Both the position numbers and the translations under genes were made by a program. A stretch of 64,000 nt of DNA from Cutaneotrichosporon cavernicola (Eukaryota > Basidiomycota > Tremellomycetes > Trichosporonales > Trichosporonaceae): assembly GCF_030864355.1 (NCBI RefSeq), contig NC_083395.1, positions 3,100,001-3,164,000 on the forward strand. The letters run 5' to 3'. Of the stretch, positions 11,001 to 22,026 are shown piece after piece (the stretch's first letter is position 1; every line of letters begins with the position of its first letter). The notes below the pieces were generated by a model. It saw nothing but the letters and a program-made list of their open reading frames with translations, had not been told where the DNA came from and searched no databases.

Positions 11001-12592
11001 ACCTGGAGCTCGCCGACGTCCATAAACACCTGTGAGAGGACGCGCGGCTCAAAACTGAGGAGCAGCACGCCGTCGAGCGGAGAGTGCCCAATCACGCGCG
11101 CACGGTGGTACGTGCCGGCCTTGAACTGGACTGTGCTGTGGGACAGAGAGGCGAGTCGCTCGTCGGTGAGGTGAGAGATGTGGCAGAAACCCTCGACGCC
11201 GTCGTCGGTGCGCGCGACAACACCCCAATCTGGGATGACGCGCGTGATCTTGACGCTCGCAAGCGTCTTGCCGATGGGCACGGCCTCCTCGAGCGCCACT
11301 TTGTTGGCAGTGAGCGGCGACGAGAGGTTGAAGATGTGGGGGAGCACCGAGAGGGCGAAGCGCCGCTCGCCGGCAGCGACAGTGTCGTACAGGATACGCG
11401 CCTTGAGCTTCTTGCCGATTTTGAAGCGGCTGTCGATCTCGTCCTCCCCCAGGCTGAGGTGGGCGAGGTCGATGGTCCCGTCGTAGAATCCACAGATCTT
11501 GACATTGAGGCCTGAGGGAACGACGGCCGTGATGAGGGAGCTCACGAGCGAGCCAGGCAGCAGCGAGCCGATGTTGGACACCTCGGTGAGGCACGAGTGG
11601 ATCAGCGTCTGCGGGTCGGTGCTGAGCTGAAGAACGCGCCCGCCAGCCGTCGCCTTCTTCACAATCGAGGGAAGGAGCTGTCCCGGAATGAGTTCGCCTG
11701 GAGTCAGCGCTGCCAAGACAGGTAACTTACCCTCCACCTCGTCGTTGCTGATGAAGCCTTCGACGCCCGGTGCGGCTTCGCCAAGACCCAGGCCGACACG
11801 GTATCCCTTGTCCTCCTTGCTGAGGACCTCGCCAGTGATGCGGAACCCATCGGTGAGGTCGGGCTTTGCGACCTCGTTGTTGATCTTCTCGGGGATGAGG
11901 GTGAGCTCAATGCGTGCTGCGAGCCTAGTCGTCTCGGAAACGGGGTACTGGGCGACAAACGCCTGGCTAGCAGTCGGGAAAGCGTTGAGCACCTTGGCAG
12001 CAACATACTGTCCCGGCACGAACATCTCGGGTAGTTCGGGCGCGCCGCCCTCATCCTCCTCGTCGTCCATCTCGACATCCTCGTCCTCGGCATTCATCTC
12101 CTTGTTGAGCGCGGCGGTAAGCGTGTTCGAAACCTCGGTAATCGGAACATGTGCAAGCAAGTTGTTGGGCAAGCTCACGACCAGGTGCAGGGGAAGAACA
12201 GTGTGTACGCGTCCAAGAACAAGCGTGCCCTGCACCAGGCGCTTGTAGGAGAGCTCCTCGACTCGGATGGTATCCTTGTCGCGCTCGATGCGTGCGGCAT
12301 CGCTAGCGCCACTGACCTTCTTGAGGCGCTTGGCGTGACGTTCCGAAATCTTGCGGGGCTTGGGCTTACCGCTCTCGGCGTCGGCCTCGGCTCGCCCCTC
12401 CGCCCGCACCTGCTTGACCTCGAGGGGCGTCAGAGTCGTCCCGCCCCCGCGCGGAAAGTCGACCTCTTCCGCCTGCAACGCCGAAGTGAAGGCCGGAGCG
12501 GCGCGCGGCGCCGGCACATCGGTACGAGCCTTCTTGGCGTTGCCGGCGGGGCTGTCGGCTGCCCGCTTCTTGCTTGTTTTTGGTGGTCCCAT
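8018..12592 (-). CDS. RRP5: rRNA biogenesis protein Rrp5 (S1 domains plus HAT/TPR-like C-terminus)
   Basis: Rrp5 is a nucleolar factor needed for cleavages that release both 18S and 5.8S rRNA. Exons: 12592-11731, 11697-9164, 9121-8018, giving 1499 aa. The first intron (11698-11730) is 33 nt and keeps the frame open, so it is easily missed. It has a GTAAGT donor, CTGAC branch and CAG acceptor, and its removal joins DEVEG to ELIPGQLLP. The N-terminal two thirds is a run of S1 RNA-binding repeats (for example GLFVNVQGSVDGVVWPLHY and GLFLRIDGSDVSGLCHKSEI). A long Asp/Glu block follows. The last 350 residues are crooked-neck/HAT repeats (SSYLWIQYMSFLLSLHEVD, AFPETWARFAEFYY). The start at 12592 begins a Lys-rich nuclear signal; an in-frame ATG lies 60 nt upstream. 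Confidence 0.93.
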
Positions 12593-12671
12593 TGGCGTAC
12601 GGGGTGGGTGTGTTGGTGAGTTGAGCTCGGATTTAGAAATTCTCAACTTCATCCGTCATGCCACGAGATAG

Positions 12672-12679
12672 TCACGTGA
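12672..12679. promoter_or_regulatory. TCACGTGA E-box in the RRP5/SGF11 divergent promoter
   Basis: A perfect palindromic CACGTG E-box lies 80 bp upstream of RRP5 and about 110 bp upstream of SGF11. CACGTG is the known core site of Cbf1-type and other bHLH factors; use here is inferred. Confidence 0.4.
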
Positions 12680-12787
12680 TATAAACCGGAGAGGCGTCCA
12701 TCTCCGCATGTCGGCAATCGCACAAGCCCTGTGTGAGCGTGATGGCGGTAACACTATTCATCGACAATAATAAAGCTATAGAGGAGG

Positions 12788-14196
12788 ATGCCGGGCGATC
12801 CAGAGATACGGGCACTCGTAGGTCTTTGCCGAGATGGGCTGACACAAGGCCGAGGCCATCTTCGCAGACCTCCTCGCGGACCAGGTGTTGACTACGACGA
12901 TTGCTGCGCACCGGGAAGTGAAGCGCGGGCAGGCCGTGTGTGCGACGTGCGGGACGCGGTGAGTGGGGGTGGGGATGGGGGTGGAGCCGAGGGGAGCAGG
13001 GGGTTTGAGTGGGATGGGGGAGACGGGGGTTGGGAGGGGGAGGGGGAGGGGGAGGGGGAGGGGGAGGGCAAGCTGGAGGGGACGTGGCGAGGGGGGGACA
13101 ATGGGATGTTGCGAAGAGCGAAGAACGAAGAGCGGAGAGCTATTGGATGGTTAGGACGAGGAGAGGAGGGTAGGAGCAGGGATGAGAAGGGTTGAAGCGG
13201 GTGACCGCGTTGCTAGAACGCAAATACGTTCCGCGCTGACCTCAGATGCCGCGCGCATGTCCCGATCGCGCTTGCCAGCGGCGCATCCTCGGCCGTCGGC
13301 TCGCGCGAAGGCAGTCCAGCAAGGGGCATAACCGTCCGTCCGGGAGGATACACTGTCGGCCCGGAGAAGGGGACAGGCGGAGGTACGGGGATTGGCAGCG
13401 GGAGCGGGCGGATTGATTCATCGGGCAACGCGTTCTTTGACTGCTTGGTTTGCGGGAGAAGTGTGAGTGCTCGCGGCGAACTGATAGGCTCGCGCGGCCA
13501 ACCAGACTGGGGAGGAGCTGGGCTGAGGAAGCTCGAAATGAATCTGCAGCCATCTCATGCCGTGTAGCTCGGTCTGACACCAGGTCACCTCGAACCGGTA
13601 CGCGCCGCACCTCGCCTCCTGCCTCGGTTATTCGGGGAGCACACGACGCGGCGCGAGCCGCATGGCCGCCGCAAAGGCGAGACTCGGAGCGGATGGACGT
13701 GCCAGTCCGTCGCCGTACTTGACGGGCGACGATAGCGATACTGAGTCTCTAAGTGGCAAGCGGAAGAGTGAGTGTGGGCGGTTAATTCGACTGGTTGAAT
13801 CGTCATTCAGCAGGTTGAATCGGGTCATTCAAACTAGTTGAATTCCAGCCAGAACTGACGCCAGAACTCCTGAACGGAAACAGCAAACGTGCGTCGTCGC
13901 CCTCAAAGGCAGCACTCAAGAAAGCGCGCCTGGCCCAGGGCCACAGTGGTTCCGCGCCGCCGTCTACGCGCGCACCACACCCTCCGTCAAGGCTGGGACG
14001 GCCGCCGACAAGTGCTAAGAGTGCATCGCCGTATTCGCCAGAGAAGAGCGGGGCAGCCAGCGCGCCGACTTGGAGAGAGGGCAGCGTGGCGTCCAGTGGG
14101 AAAGGAAAGAAGACTGTTCCGACGACTGCGCCGCCTGTGGCTCCGGGAGGCGGAGGGGATGGAGATGACTCGAGTGAGGCGGATGATGATTATTGA
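12788..14196 (+). CDS. SGF11: SAGA deubiquitinase module subunit Sgf11 / ATXN7L3-like
   Basis: Sgf11 anchors the Ubp8 deubiquitinase to SAGA and binds nucleosomes through a small zinc finger. Exons: 12788-12817, 12849-12958, 13246-13462, 13584-13767, 13865-14196, giving 290 aa. Near the start, AEAIFADLLADQVLTTTI and AAHREVKRG match the helix that packs against Ubp8/Sus1. The finger reads CLVCGRSVTSNRYAPHLASC, split by intron 3, with the ligands C-x2-C and H-x3-C. It is followed by RGASRMAAAK, as in the family. An extra Cys group, CATCGTRC, sits between helix and finger. The tail is Ser/Pro rich and ends acidic. Intron 2 is 287 nt and G-rich, unusually long here. It shares a promoter with RRP5. 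Confidence 0.85.
12959..13245 (+). repeat. G-rich low-complexity tract inside SGF11 intron 2
   Basis: This 287-nt intron carries runs of GGGGGA (best around 13036-13071) on the transcribed RNA sense. Several G runs of five lie close together, which could form a G-quadruplex in the pre-mRNA. Confidence 0.7.
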
Positions 14197-14440
14197 GCCT
14201 GTAGTGTCATGTATTTCTGTTGAGTGAACAGGTCTGGTCTGCTGGGGCGCACGGTAGGTCAGCTTCCTCACTCTCCTCCGCCTCTTCACCACCCTCCCTC
14301 CCTCTCTCCTCCTAACTCTGGAAAACATGTGACTAAAATGCATGGTACGACTGTTTAATGCTACAAGATACGGCGTTCTCTGGCGCGCCGACCTGAACTT
14401 CTGACTCTGGTTCTACCTCGGGCAATTCTCTACGCCTCGC

Positions 14441-15997
14441 TTATGCCTCGCCCAGCTCGCGCCGAATCCGCTCCCGCACCTCCCGCAAGCCCCCAGTCCG
14501 ACGCACACGCCCCGGACTCGCCGGTCCCCCCTGGGGAATCTGCAGTGGAGAAACCTGCACCTCCGCTTTGAGTTCGAGCCAGTCGTGCCGCCCAACCCGC
14601 TTAGAGCCAAGGAAGAACGGGCACAGTTCGACGAGGAGATGGAGTGATGCTTCGGCTTCAGCGATCGAGATGGGGTTCTTCGAGCTCTGGACAATTGTCT
14701 CAGCCACTTCCGAGAGGGGGAGGGTGCGGCGGCGCGCACGGGGGGTGCCGCTGCCCGAACCTGGGGGTGGTGCTGAGAACATCATCCATACGCCTTCGGC
14801 AATGCTTTCGAGGCGGGAGAGGGTTGCGCGGCGTTTTAAATCGTCACTGCCGGGCCGGTGGAGGACACTCGAGCCGGCTACGAGAGATTCACTTAGTGTA
14901 GGCTTGGCTGAGCGCGCCTTGATCCGTGCAAAGAGGGCCTTCTTCCGCTGGTCCGGGGTGCCGGTAGTCGTCTTCTCCTTGATCTCGAAGGGGTCCGAGA
15001 GCCGGGTTGGCTTCTTGGGTGACGTAGTCAGACCTGGGTCAGACGAGCCGGAGGGCGACGCGAACAGGTTGCCGGAGGATGCAGCTGGGAGCTTGGGAAG
15101 AGGCAGGAGAGGGATGGGTGGGATGGACGAGCGGCCCGAGTCACGTGTTGTCGGCGTTGGGAGGTGCACAGGCTCGAGCGGTTTCACCTGGCGTCAGTTT
15201 TACACCAGCTTAGCACAACTCACCTCTCCGCCGTTGAGCTCGACCCAACGCTCGAGACGCCGCTGCACCTCGTCCTGGCGCAGGTCGGCGCCCGCGTTCC
15301 AGCGGCCCATGAGACGCATACCACCGCCCTGACCTTGCGTGCCAAGGCCACCCACTGCTCCGCCGAAGAGGAGCTGTCGGGTCTCGCCAGCCTGGAGCTC
15401 GAGCTCGAGGCCAACCCCGTGCGTGTGTACGCGACGACCGGAAGGATCCAATGTGCGCGTCACAGTGATGAGGTAACTCAATCCACACACCGACTCTACA
15501 GCCGGTTTGACAAGGAACGGATTGTCATCCTCCTTATCCTCAGCGGGGAGAGACTCGCCGTCCCACGTCCACAGCCAGGCGAGGCGGGCGAGCTCCTCCT
15601 TCCCAAAGCGCCGGCCAGCCGTGCGTTCCACGACATCTCGGAGGGCGAGGAACGTCGTCACATTCGGCACCTCGACGCGGGTAGCGCTAGCAGAGTGAGG
15701 GGGAAGGACTGGGGGATGCTGTGCGAGGTGGAGCGAGAGAGCGATATTAAAGGCGTGGTGCAACGTCAGCAGGGTCTGCAGGTGTTCGGGGAGGTTTGAG
15801 CGGCCCACGTGTCGGCGTTTGGCGAGTGGCCTGGGAGTGTCGTCATCATCGTCGCGTTTCCGACGGACAGTCCGCGGTGTGGGTGGTAAAGAGGACGGAG
15901 AGGCGGGACTGGTGTCAGCGCGGATGGAGCATGTGGGTTGTTCTCACAGAGTACGCTTGGTGCCGCGCTTGCCAGGAGTGGCCTGCACGCCTGACAT
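14441..15997 (-). CDS. CDT1: DNA replication licensing factor Cdt1
   Basis: Cdt1 loads the MCM2-7 helicase on origins in G1 together with ORC and Cdc6. Exons: 15997-15948, 15908-15224, 15187-14441, with introns of 39 and 36 nt, giving 493 aa. The N-terminus is basic (RTVRRKRDDDDDTPRPLAKR). The central winged-helix domain reads SNLPEHLQTLLTLHHAFNIA, then VPNVTTFLALRDVVE and FGKEELARLAWLW, the typical fungal Cdt1 core. The C-terminal part contains RKKALFARIKARSAKPTLSE, a winged helix with SEVAETIVQSSKNPISIAEA and SLHLLVELCPFFL, the MCM-binding type of domain. The start is set by the in-frame first exon. CDC45 lies 44 kb away in this window but is not linked by operon logic. Confidence 0.87.
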
Positions 15998-17699
15998 GTT
16001 GATTGTTGTTTAGGAATCCGGCCGGCCGGATGCAAGCGAAAGACAGGTGACGATACTCTCACAGATGAGAGTGATGAGGAGGGGGGAAGGAGAAAGAGAT
16101 AGAGAGGATGGAGAGGATGACAAGGAGTGTTGTTGGAAGGGTTGGTTGGGTGGCTCGTGCAGCAAAAGCAAAGTAAATGGCAGGGCCAGGGATGGCTGGT
16201 CACCCAAAAGGGTCCAAGCCACGCGACATCTCATGTGACTTGGCCAATCACAGAAGGGTACCGACTGGGCAGTGTCCTGGACCTGAAACGCGACTCAAGA
16301 AAGTGATACCGGAATAACTAATGACACGAATAATCCAGGTGGCTCGGATGATCGAAAGCGAGTCCGAATAGGTTTTGGTGAGGATTGATTGCGTGCGGTG
16401 TGAGGTAATGAGCCGAGGCGGGCGGGCGGAAGGGCGGGGTGACAATGTCCGCTCGTACATGAGTCAGTGTTCGGGCCGCAAGAGCCAGCGGTAATGAAAG
16501 GTGATGACAGGTTTAGAAGGTCTAGAAGGTCTCGTACCAGTTCTACCGGCATCTGTGTCCAGAGCAATCCAGCGACTATGAGCAGCGATAACTGAGAGTC
16601 AACACACGAGCTCCGGTACGGCAGTCACAAGCTCACAAGATGCCACCTTCCTTCCCTATCTTATGATGAGGCCTATGACACGTAGCGGATCATTGACCTG
16701 ACCTCGGCCACACTAACATAACTCCTCCTAACGCATAGGCTATCACACTATCACACATCTCACATTACTCTCACTGTATACAAAAGACGACTAAGCATCG
16801 TCCCTCAACCAAGCGTGAGTTGTCCTTGACCTTGTCGGCAGGTGCCAACTGGGACTACAGCCGATGGCGCACTCAATCGGCTGATTGGACCGGCCATCCG
16901 CCGATCTATGGGGAGCACCTGGCAAGGATGCATGGATCCATGGCGAACACGCCGAGATGTGCAGCTCCAGAACTCCACAAAGTTGAGCGAGGCGGTCTGA
17001 GCAGATTGCATGCAAGGCATCGAGCCCTTCGGTGTTTGGTCGGTGTGCGCCTGAGCATCCGAACTCGCTGGCTAGTGTTGTTCTCTGCCTAGACATTGTC
17101 GAGTCCATTGCCGCAGGCGCTGACGTAGCTTGTTTGGATTGGTCACAACGCGCACGCCCGGCCCCGATCATATCCCCCATTCCAACTTGTATCCTGGCAT
17201 CACACTCCTGATCTCGATATCCCATATCCCATCTCCCAACCCCCTGCATCCACTACTTATCCATTCACAAACCCACCTCGGAATCTCAAACTGTCGACTC
17301 TTCACTCTTTCTCTTTCTCTTACTCTTCCCTCTATTCGCACTACTCTTCTTCTACACCGACGCCGTCGTTGTGATTGTCTGATTGCTTCACGATCCTTCA
17401 GTTCGAGGTACGTCCCTGCAAGCTGCAAGCCTCACCAACAACGGCTAGGCGGGCAGCTCGCCTCCGATCTGGCCTAGCCACAGTTTAAACATTCCACCCC
17501 TTTAATCGCAACGGGGCTTGCCACGGCTTTGGATGACTTGCATCATGGACCCGGTCCGGCCTCGGCTACACTAGCCACCCATCCGCAGCCCCGCACGGCG
17601 ACTCACACCACACATCCCTTATTCCTTCTTCTTCCCCCCAAGTCTATATTGCATCGTCCAAGTCGCTGACTCTGGCATTGCAGTTAACCACACACTACC
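15998..17699. other. Intergenic region, 1.7 kb, no gene seen
   Basis: Lies between the divergent CDT1 and ZWF1 starts. The part next to ZWF1 (17260-17680) is pyrimidine rich, like a fungal core promoter. Open frames in the rest lack codon bias. ZWF1 may carry a long or spliced leader, for which I cannot set a start. Confidence 0.4.
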
Positions 17700-19377
17700 A
17701 TGACTTCCACCTCTCCTCGGCCCTCGCGCGCCAAGCGCGGCTCCATCCCCTCCCTCGAGGCCCTCGGCGAGGCCTTCAAGAACGAGACCATCGTCGTCGT
17801 CTTTGGCGCCTCTGGCGACCTGGCCAAGAAGAAGACGTTCCCGGCCCTCTTCACCCTCTACCGCCAGGGTCACCTTCCCAAGGACGTGCACATTGTCGGC
17901 TACGCTCGCACCAAGATGACCGAGGAAGAGTTCCACAAGCGCGTGACCAGCTACATCAAGAAGGACGACAGCGTTGACGACTTTGATGAGCGGCTCGAGG
18001 GCTTCAAGAAGGCCCTTACCTACATCTCGGGGCCCTACGACAATGACTCTGGCTACCAGGAGTTGGAGGCCCACCTCCTTGACTTGGAGGGCAGACGCGG
18101 ACCTAGCGAGAAGGCCAACCGTGTCTTCTACATGGCTCTCCCACCTTCGGCGTTCACCGATGTCGCTGCTGGTGTCCGCAAGAACAACTACTCGAAGAAC
18201 GGCGGTAACCGCATCATTGTCGAGAAGCCGTTTGGCAAGGACCTTGAGTCGTGTCGTGAGATGATGTCGGCGCTCAAGGCCGAGTGGAACGAGGACGAGA
18301 CCTACCGTATTGACCACTACCTGGGCAAGGAGATGGTCAAGAACTTACTCGTGCTTCGCTTCGGCAACATTGTCCTCGACGCTGTGCTTAACAAGTTCGC
18401 GGTGTCCAACGTCCAGATCACGTTCAAGGAGTCGTTCGGCACCCAGGGCCGTGGAGGCTACTTTGACGAGTTTGGCATCATCCGCGATGTCTGTCAGAAC
18501 CGTGAGTACGCGTGACGGAGGGCAAGGGTCTTGAGTGCTATCGGCATGGAGGCCGTGTGCGAGCGCCCGCATGCGGCACAGTCGAAGTGTGTGTGGCGCC
18601 CATGTGTGTGGCGCCCGTCTTGATCTCCCGTCCATCGACGCATGACTAACCCCAGACCTCATGCAGGTTCTTTCGATCCTGGCCATGGAGCGTCCCGTGT
18701 CGTTCGCGGCTGAGGACCTCCGTGACGAGAAGGTCAAGGTGCTCCGGTCGATCCCTCCCATCAAGAAGGAGGACCTGTACCTCGGCCAGTACGTCGCTGG
18801 CAACGGCGAGCCTGGGTACCTCGACGACCCGACTGTGCCCAAGGGCTCGAACTGCCCGACCTACGCCGCTCTGTGCCTCTATATCAACAACCCCCGCTGG
18901 GAGGGCGTGCCGTTCATCATGAAGGCCGGCAAGGCACTTAACGAGAGCAAGGTCGAGGTCCGCGTCCAGTTCAAGGACGTCACCTCGGGTATTTTCACCG
19001 ACATTGCGCGCAACGAGCTCGTGTTCCGCATCCAGCCCGACGAGGCCGTGTACATCAAACTGAACTCGAAGCTGCCAGGTCTTATTACCAAGGCTATCCC
19101 CACCGAACTCGATCTTACCTACAAGGACCGTTTCACTGATGTCGAGGTGCCTCAGGCGTACGAGGCGCTCATCCTCGATGCATTCAAGGGCGACCGTTCC
19201 AACTTTGTCCGTGACGACGAGCTCGAGCAGTCGTGGAAGATCTTCACCCCGATCCTTCACTACATCGACAACGAGAAGCCTACGCCCGAGCCGTACCCGT
19301 TCGGCGCGCGTGGACCCAAGGACTCGCTCGCGTTCTCGATGAAGTACGGCTACAAGCGCACGGACGAGGGCACCTAG
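17700..19377 (+). CDS. ZWF1: Glucose-6-phosphate 1-dehydrogenase
   Basis: This cytosolic enzyme oxidises glucose-6-phosphate to 6-phosphogluconolactone with NADP and opens the oxidative pentose phosphate pathway. Exons 17700-18501 and 18656-19377 give 507 aa, the normal length. The NADP-binding fingerprint VVFGASGDLAKKKTFPALF starts near residue 33. The active-site signature RIDHYLGKEMV, with the catalytic His, is intact. NRIIVEKPFGKDLES and the C-terminal FKGDRSNFVRDDELEQSWKI are also typical. The single intron is 154 nt, longer than most here, and contains two copies of TGTGTGTGGCGCCC (about 18587-18617). The spliced join reads CQNHLMQVLSILAMERP, as expected. Confidence 0.97.
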
Positions 19378-19999
19378 TAAGTACAGGTACAGGGTTATGT
19401 TGGGTGGAAGCCGGGCCGAGCGGGCCGGGTTGTCCGACCGAGCCCAGCGATGGCGTGCCAGTTGGGCAAGTTGTGCAGTTGTCGGAGCGTTTGTCCGGCC
19501 TGAGTCATGCCCCAAGGAACCCGCTGACAGCAGCACCTGGCCCGTCACGAGTGTGTCGGCCAACCTGTAAGCTGGATACCGAGCAGTGCCGAGCAGCAAT
19601 GTCAAATAGTCCGCGACTCGTTATATGGAACGCAGTCCTGTAGAGTGTGAGATGAGATAGTGGATCGTGAGGGGTGTGTGATGCGGAGGGGCTGATGGGC
19701 TGGCGCTGATGTCTTTGACGAGTGTCTGATGAGCCGATCCTCGCTTGGCCAGCGGCTTGTAACATCAGTCCTAGGTCGACCGGCACTGAAGATGACTTGG
19801 CCACCATAATCGGCCCTTCTGTCGTTGAAGCCTGAAGCCGGACGCCACATCCCTGGAAAAATCAGTGGTGCCCCAGCCTTCATCATCTGGACTGTTGCAG
19901 CTTGGCCTGGTCTTACGGACAACTTGCGGCAGTTGATCGCCTCACAGGATCAAGCAATGTACATTGTTCAAGTTACATCGGGCTAGTCGGCGAGTCGGT
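19378..19999. other. Intergenic region between convergent genes, no gene seen
   Basis: A 622-bp gap shared by the 3' ends of ZWF1 and the GH71 gene. Nothing coding is visible. Confidence 0.5.
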
Positions 20000-22026
20000 C
20001 TAGAAGAGCATGGCGACGACCATGGCGCCGACGACGACACTGAGGCCGACATCGATGCGGCCCGCGCGCGAGTCCTTCTGATTGCCCTTGGCGCTGGTGT
20101 CAGCTGGGCACCAGATACAATCATTGGCCGTAAAAGTACTCACCCCTCAGCAACAAAGTAGTTGAAGTTGTAATCGACCGGTTTGTCGGTATACTCCAAT
20201 TGGCCCTCTGAGCTGTACGACAAAACAGTCTTGTTATCCCTAGTGACCTCGGCCCCAAAGACACCGGTCGCGCTCGCCACCTTGAGCTTCATCAACCCGG
20301 CCTCCACCTGCCCGGACGTCTCCGATGTGCCGCTCCAGATCCGCACATTCGCAGGTTGCGTCAGGAACGCGACGACGTACAGGTTGTCGTCGGTGTCTTC
20401 GGCGCGAGCGGGTTTGGCGAGGGTCGGGTTGCTGGGAACAGCATCCTTGGGGTGCGGGCGCGTCCATAGCCACAGTCCCTCGTCGGTGGGTGGCGTGCCG
20501 GTCTTGAAGATGGTCGAGTAGTGCTTGACGAGAGAGAGGAGGGGGGTGTGCGGCATGTTGGTCGTCCACGTCGAGTTGGGTTGGGAGGCGGCGTCGGGGA
20601 GGGGGCAGAGGTAGTGCGATTCACCAAAGTCTTGGGGTCAGCCGTTTCGTCGCTGGACCTCGTTGCATCCACCACTCGCAACGCGCTCGACCTCGTTGCA
20701 TCCACCACGCAACTCGCTCAACTCACCATTCCAGCTCAGCAACTCCAGCATATCCACCTTGTCCCGCATGCCGATGACCTGTTCGAACCGCGTCGCAAGC
20801 AGCCAATCGTCGGACCGGTAAATCCAGTTCTTGTCCCAGCTGTCCTTGCCATAATAGGTGAAGAAGAACGGGGACACTGGCGGCATGTACCCCTTTGTAC
20901 CTAGGGCTGAAATCCAATCAGTGTCATTCCGGGTGGTGAGAGGGTCGGCGCCCTGCGGCCACGCAGCGTCCCAGTGAATCTGGCCGTCGTACCATGTCCC
21001 ATCCGTGACTTGGGCCGTCGTCATAAACGTCGCGGGCATAAAGTAGATTTCGGATCCGATGGCTTTGCGTACCGCGTCCCAGCCTGCTGAGACGGAAGCT
21101 TGACCAAAAGTACACGTCTCGCCAGAAAAGGTGGAGACGAGGGCCTTGCCTCCGTACATGGCCTGAGCGGGATGGGAGACGTATTTGGCGGCCAGCTGGG
21201 CGATGGTGGTTACGTCCGACGCGTTCATGCATGGGAAAGAAGTCATGTCGAAAGAGAAGAACATCTTGAACCCGCCGACTTGCTGGGCTGCTGTATAAGC
21301 CCACTCTACGTTTTGGGGCTGGTATGCTGTCGCGCCCATGTTTAAGGCGAAACCATCGATCCCGCTGTTCTTGGCCAAAGTCACGTCGGCAGTCCAGTTG
21401 TCGGCCTTGTAGAATTCCGTGTTTCCGACCATGTGGTGAGCCCACACGTACTTGGTTGCACTTGAGGAGGGGACGGGGGCTTGGGTAGTCACGATGTTTG
21501 AGTTGGTGGCGGTTGGGGCGGGCGGGGCGGAGGTTGACGCGGAGGCAACGGAGGAAGCAACAGAGGTTGGCACGGCGCCCACGGCACCGGAACCACCGGC
21601 AGACGCCGCGGCGTCAGGGCGGTAAAGCATGATGGCGGCGGGACCACCGCAGAACTCGTCGGCAGCAGCAGGGCATGGGGTGGTGCATTGATCAGAGGAG
21701 TCGAACGAGGCCAGTTGACGTGCGCAGTAGCACTGGTCGCCATCTGGCGTTAGTATTAGTATTCAGGTATATATCCAAGAAATGTAGAGACTGAGAGAAA
21801 ACGCAGACAGCGACTCACTCTTCGTCCCCGCGTAGGTGTACTGGTTATCAGCACAGAGCTTTGTGCAGTGAGCAGCAGAGTTGAGAGGGCCCTGGTATGC
21901 CAGCGTGTCGAGGAGGGTAGTTGATCCGGTATCAGCGACGCAACCCGAGAGGGACCATCCTGCTGCTGGAGCAGCAGTGGCTAGGGGAGCGATGGCGAGG
22001 GCGGCGATTGCCAGTGGTGCTATCAT
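20000..22026 (-). CDS. Secreted GH71 alpha-1,3-glucanase with N-terminal WSC domain
   Basis: GH71 enzymes hydrolyse alpha-1,3-glucan in fungal walls. Exons: 22026-21819, 21743-20727, 20630-20144, 20093-20000, giving 601 aa. Order: a signal peptide (MIAPLAIAALAIAPLATAAP), then a WSC domain with GCVADTG, CTKLCADNQYTYAG and GDQCYCARQ, then a Ser/Ala/Thr linker, then the catalytic domain starting YVWAHHMVGNTEFY with GIDGFALNMG, FFSFDMTSFP and DGQIHWDAAWP. The C-terminus is a short hydrophobic segment (GLSVVVGAMVVAMLF) after small residues, which suggests a GPI signal. Intron 2 (96 nt) contains a 33-bp period duplication. The likely role is remodelling of its own wall alpha-glucan. The WSC domain probably binds glucan. 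Confidence 0.88.
20656..20708. repeat. Direct repeat in GH71 intron 2
   Basis: GACCTCGTTGCATCCACCAC occurs at 20656-20675 and again at 20689-20708, period 33 bp. Both lie inside the intron, so they do not affect the protein. Confidence 0.85.

Noticed and set aside
9554..11035. 493-aa plus-strand open frame
   Set aside because: Antisense shadow of RRP5 S1 repeats caused by high GC and third-position bias.
17619..19605. Two long minus-strand open frames (232 and 319 aa)
   Set aside because: Both are antisense to ZWF1, whose reading is certain.
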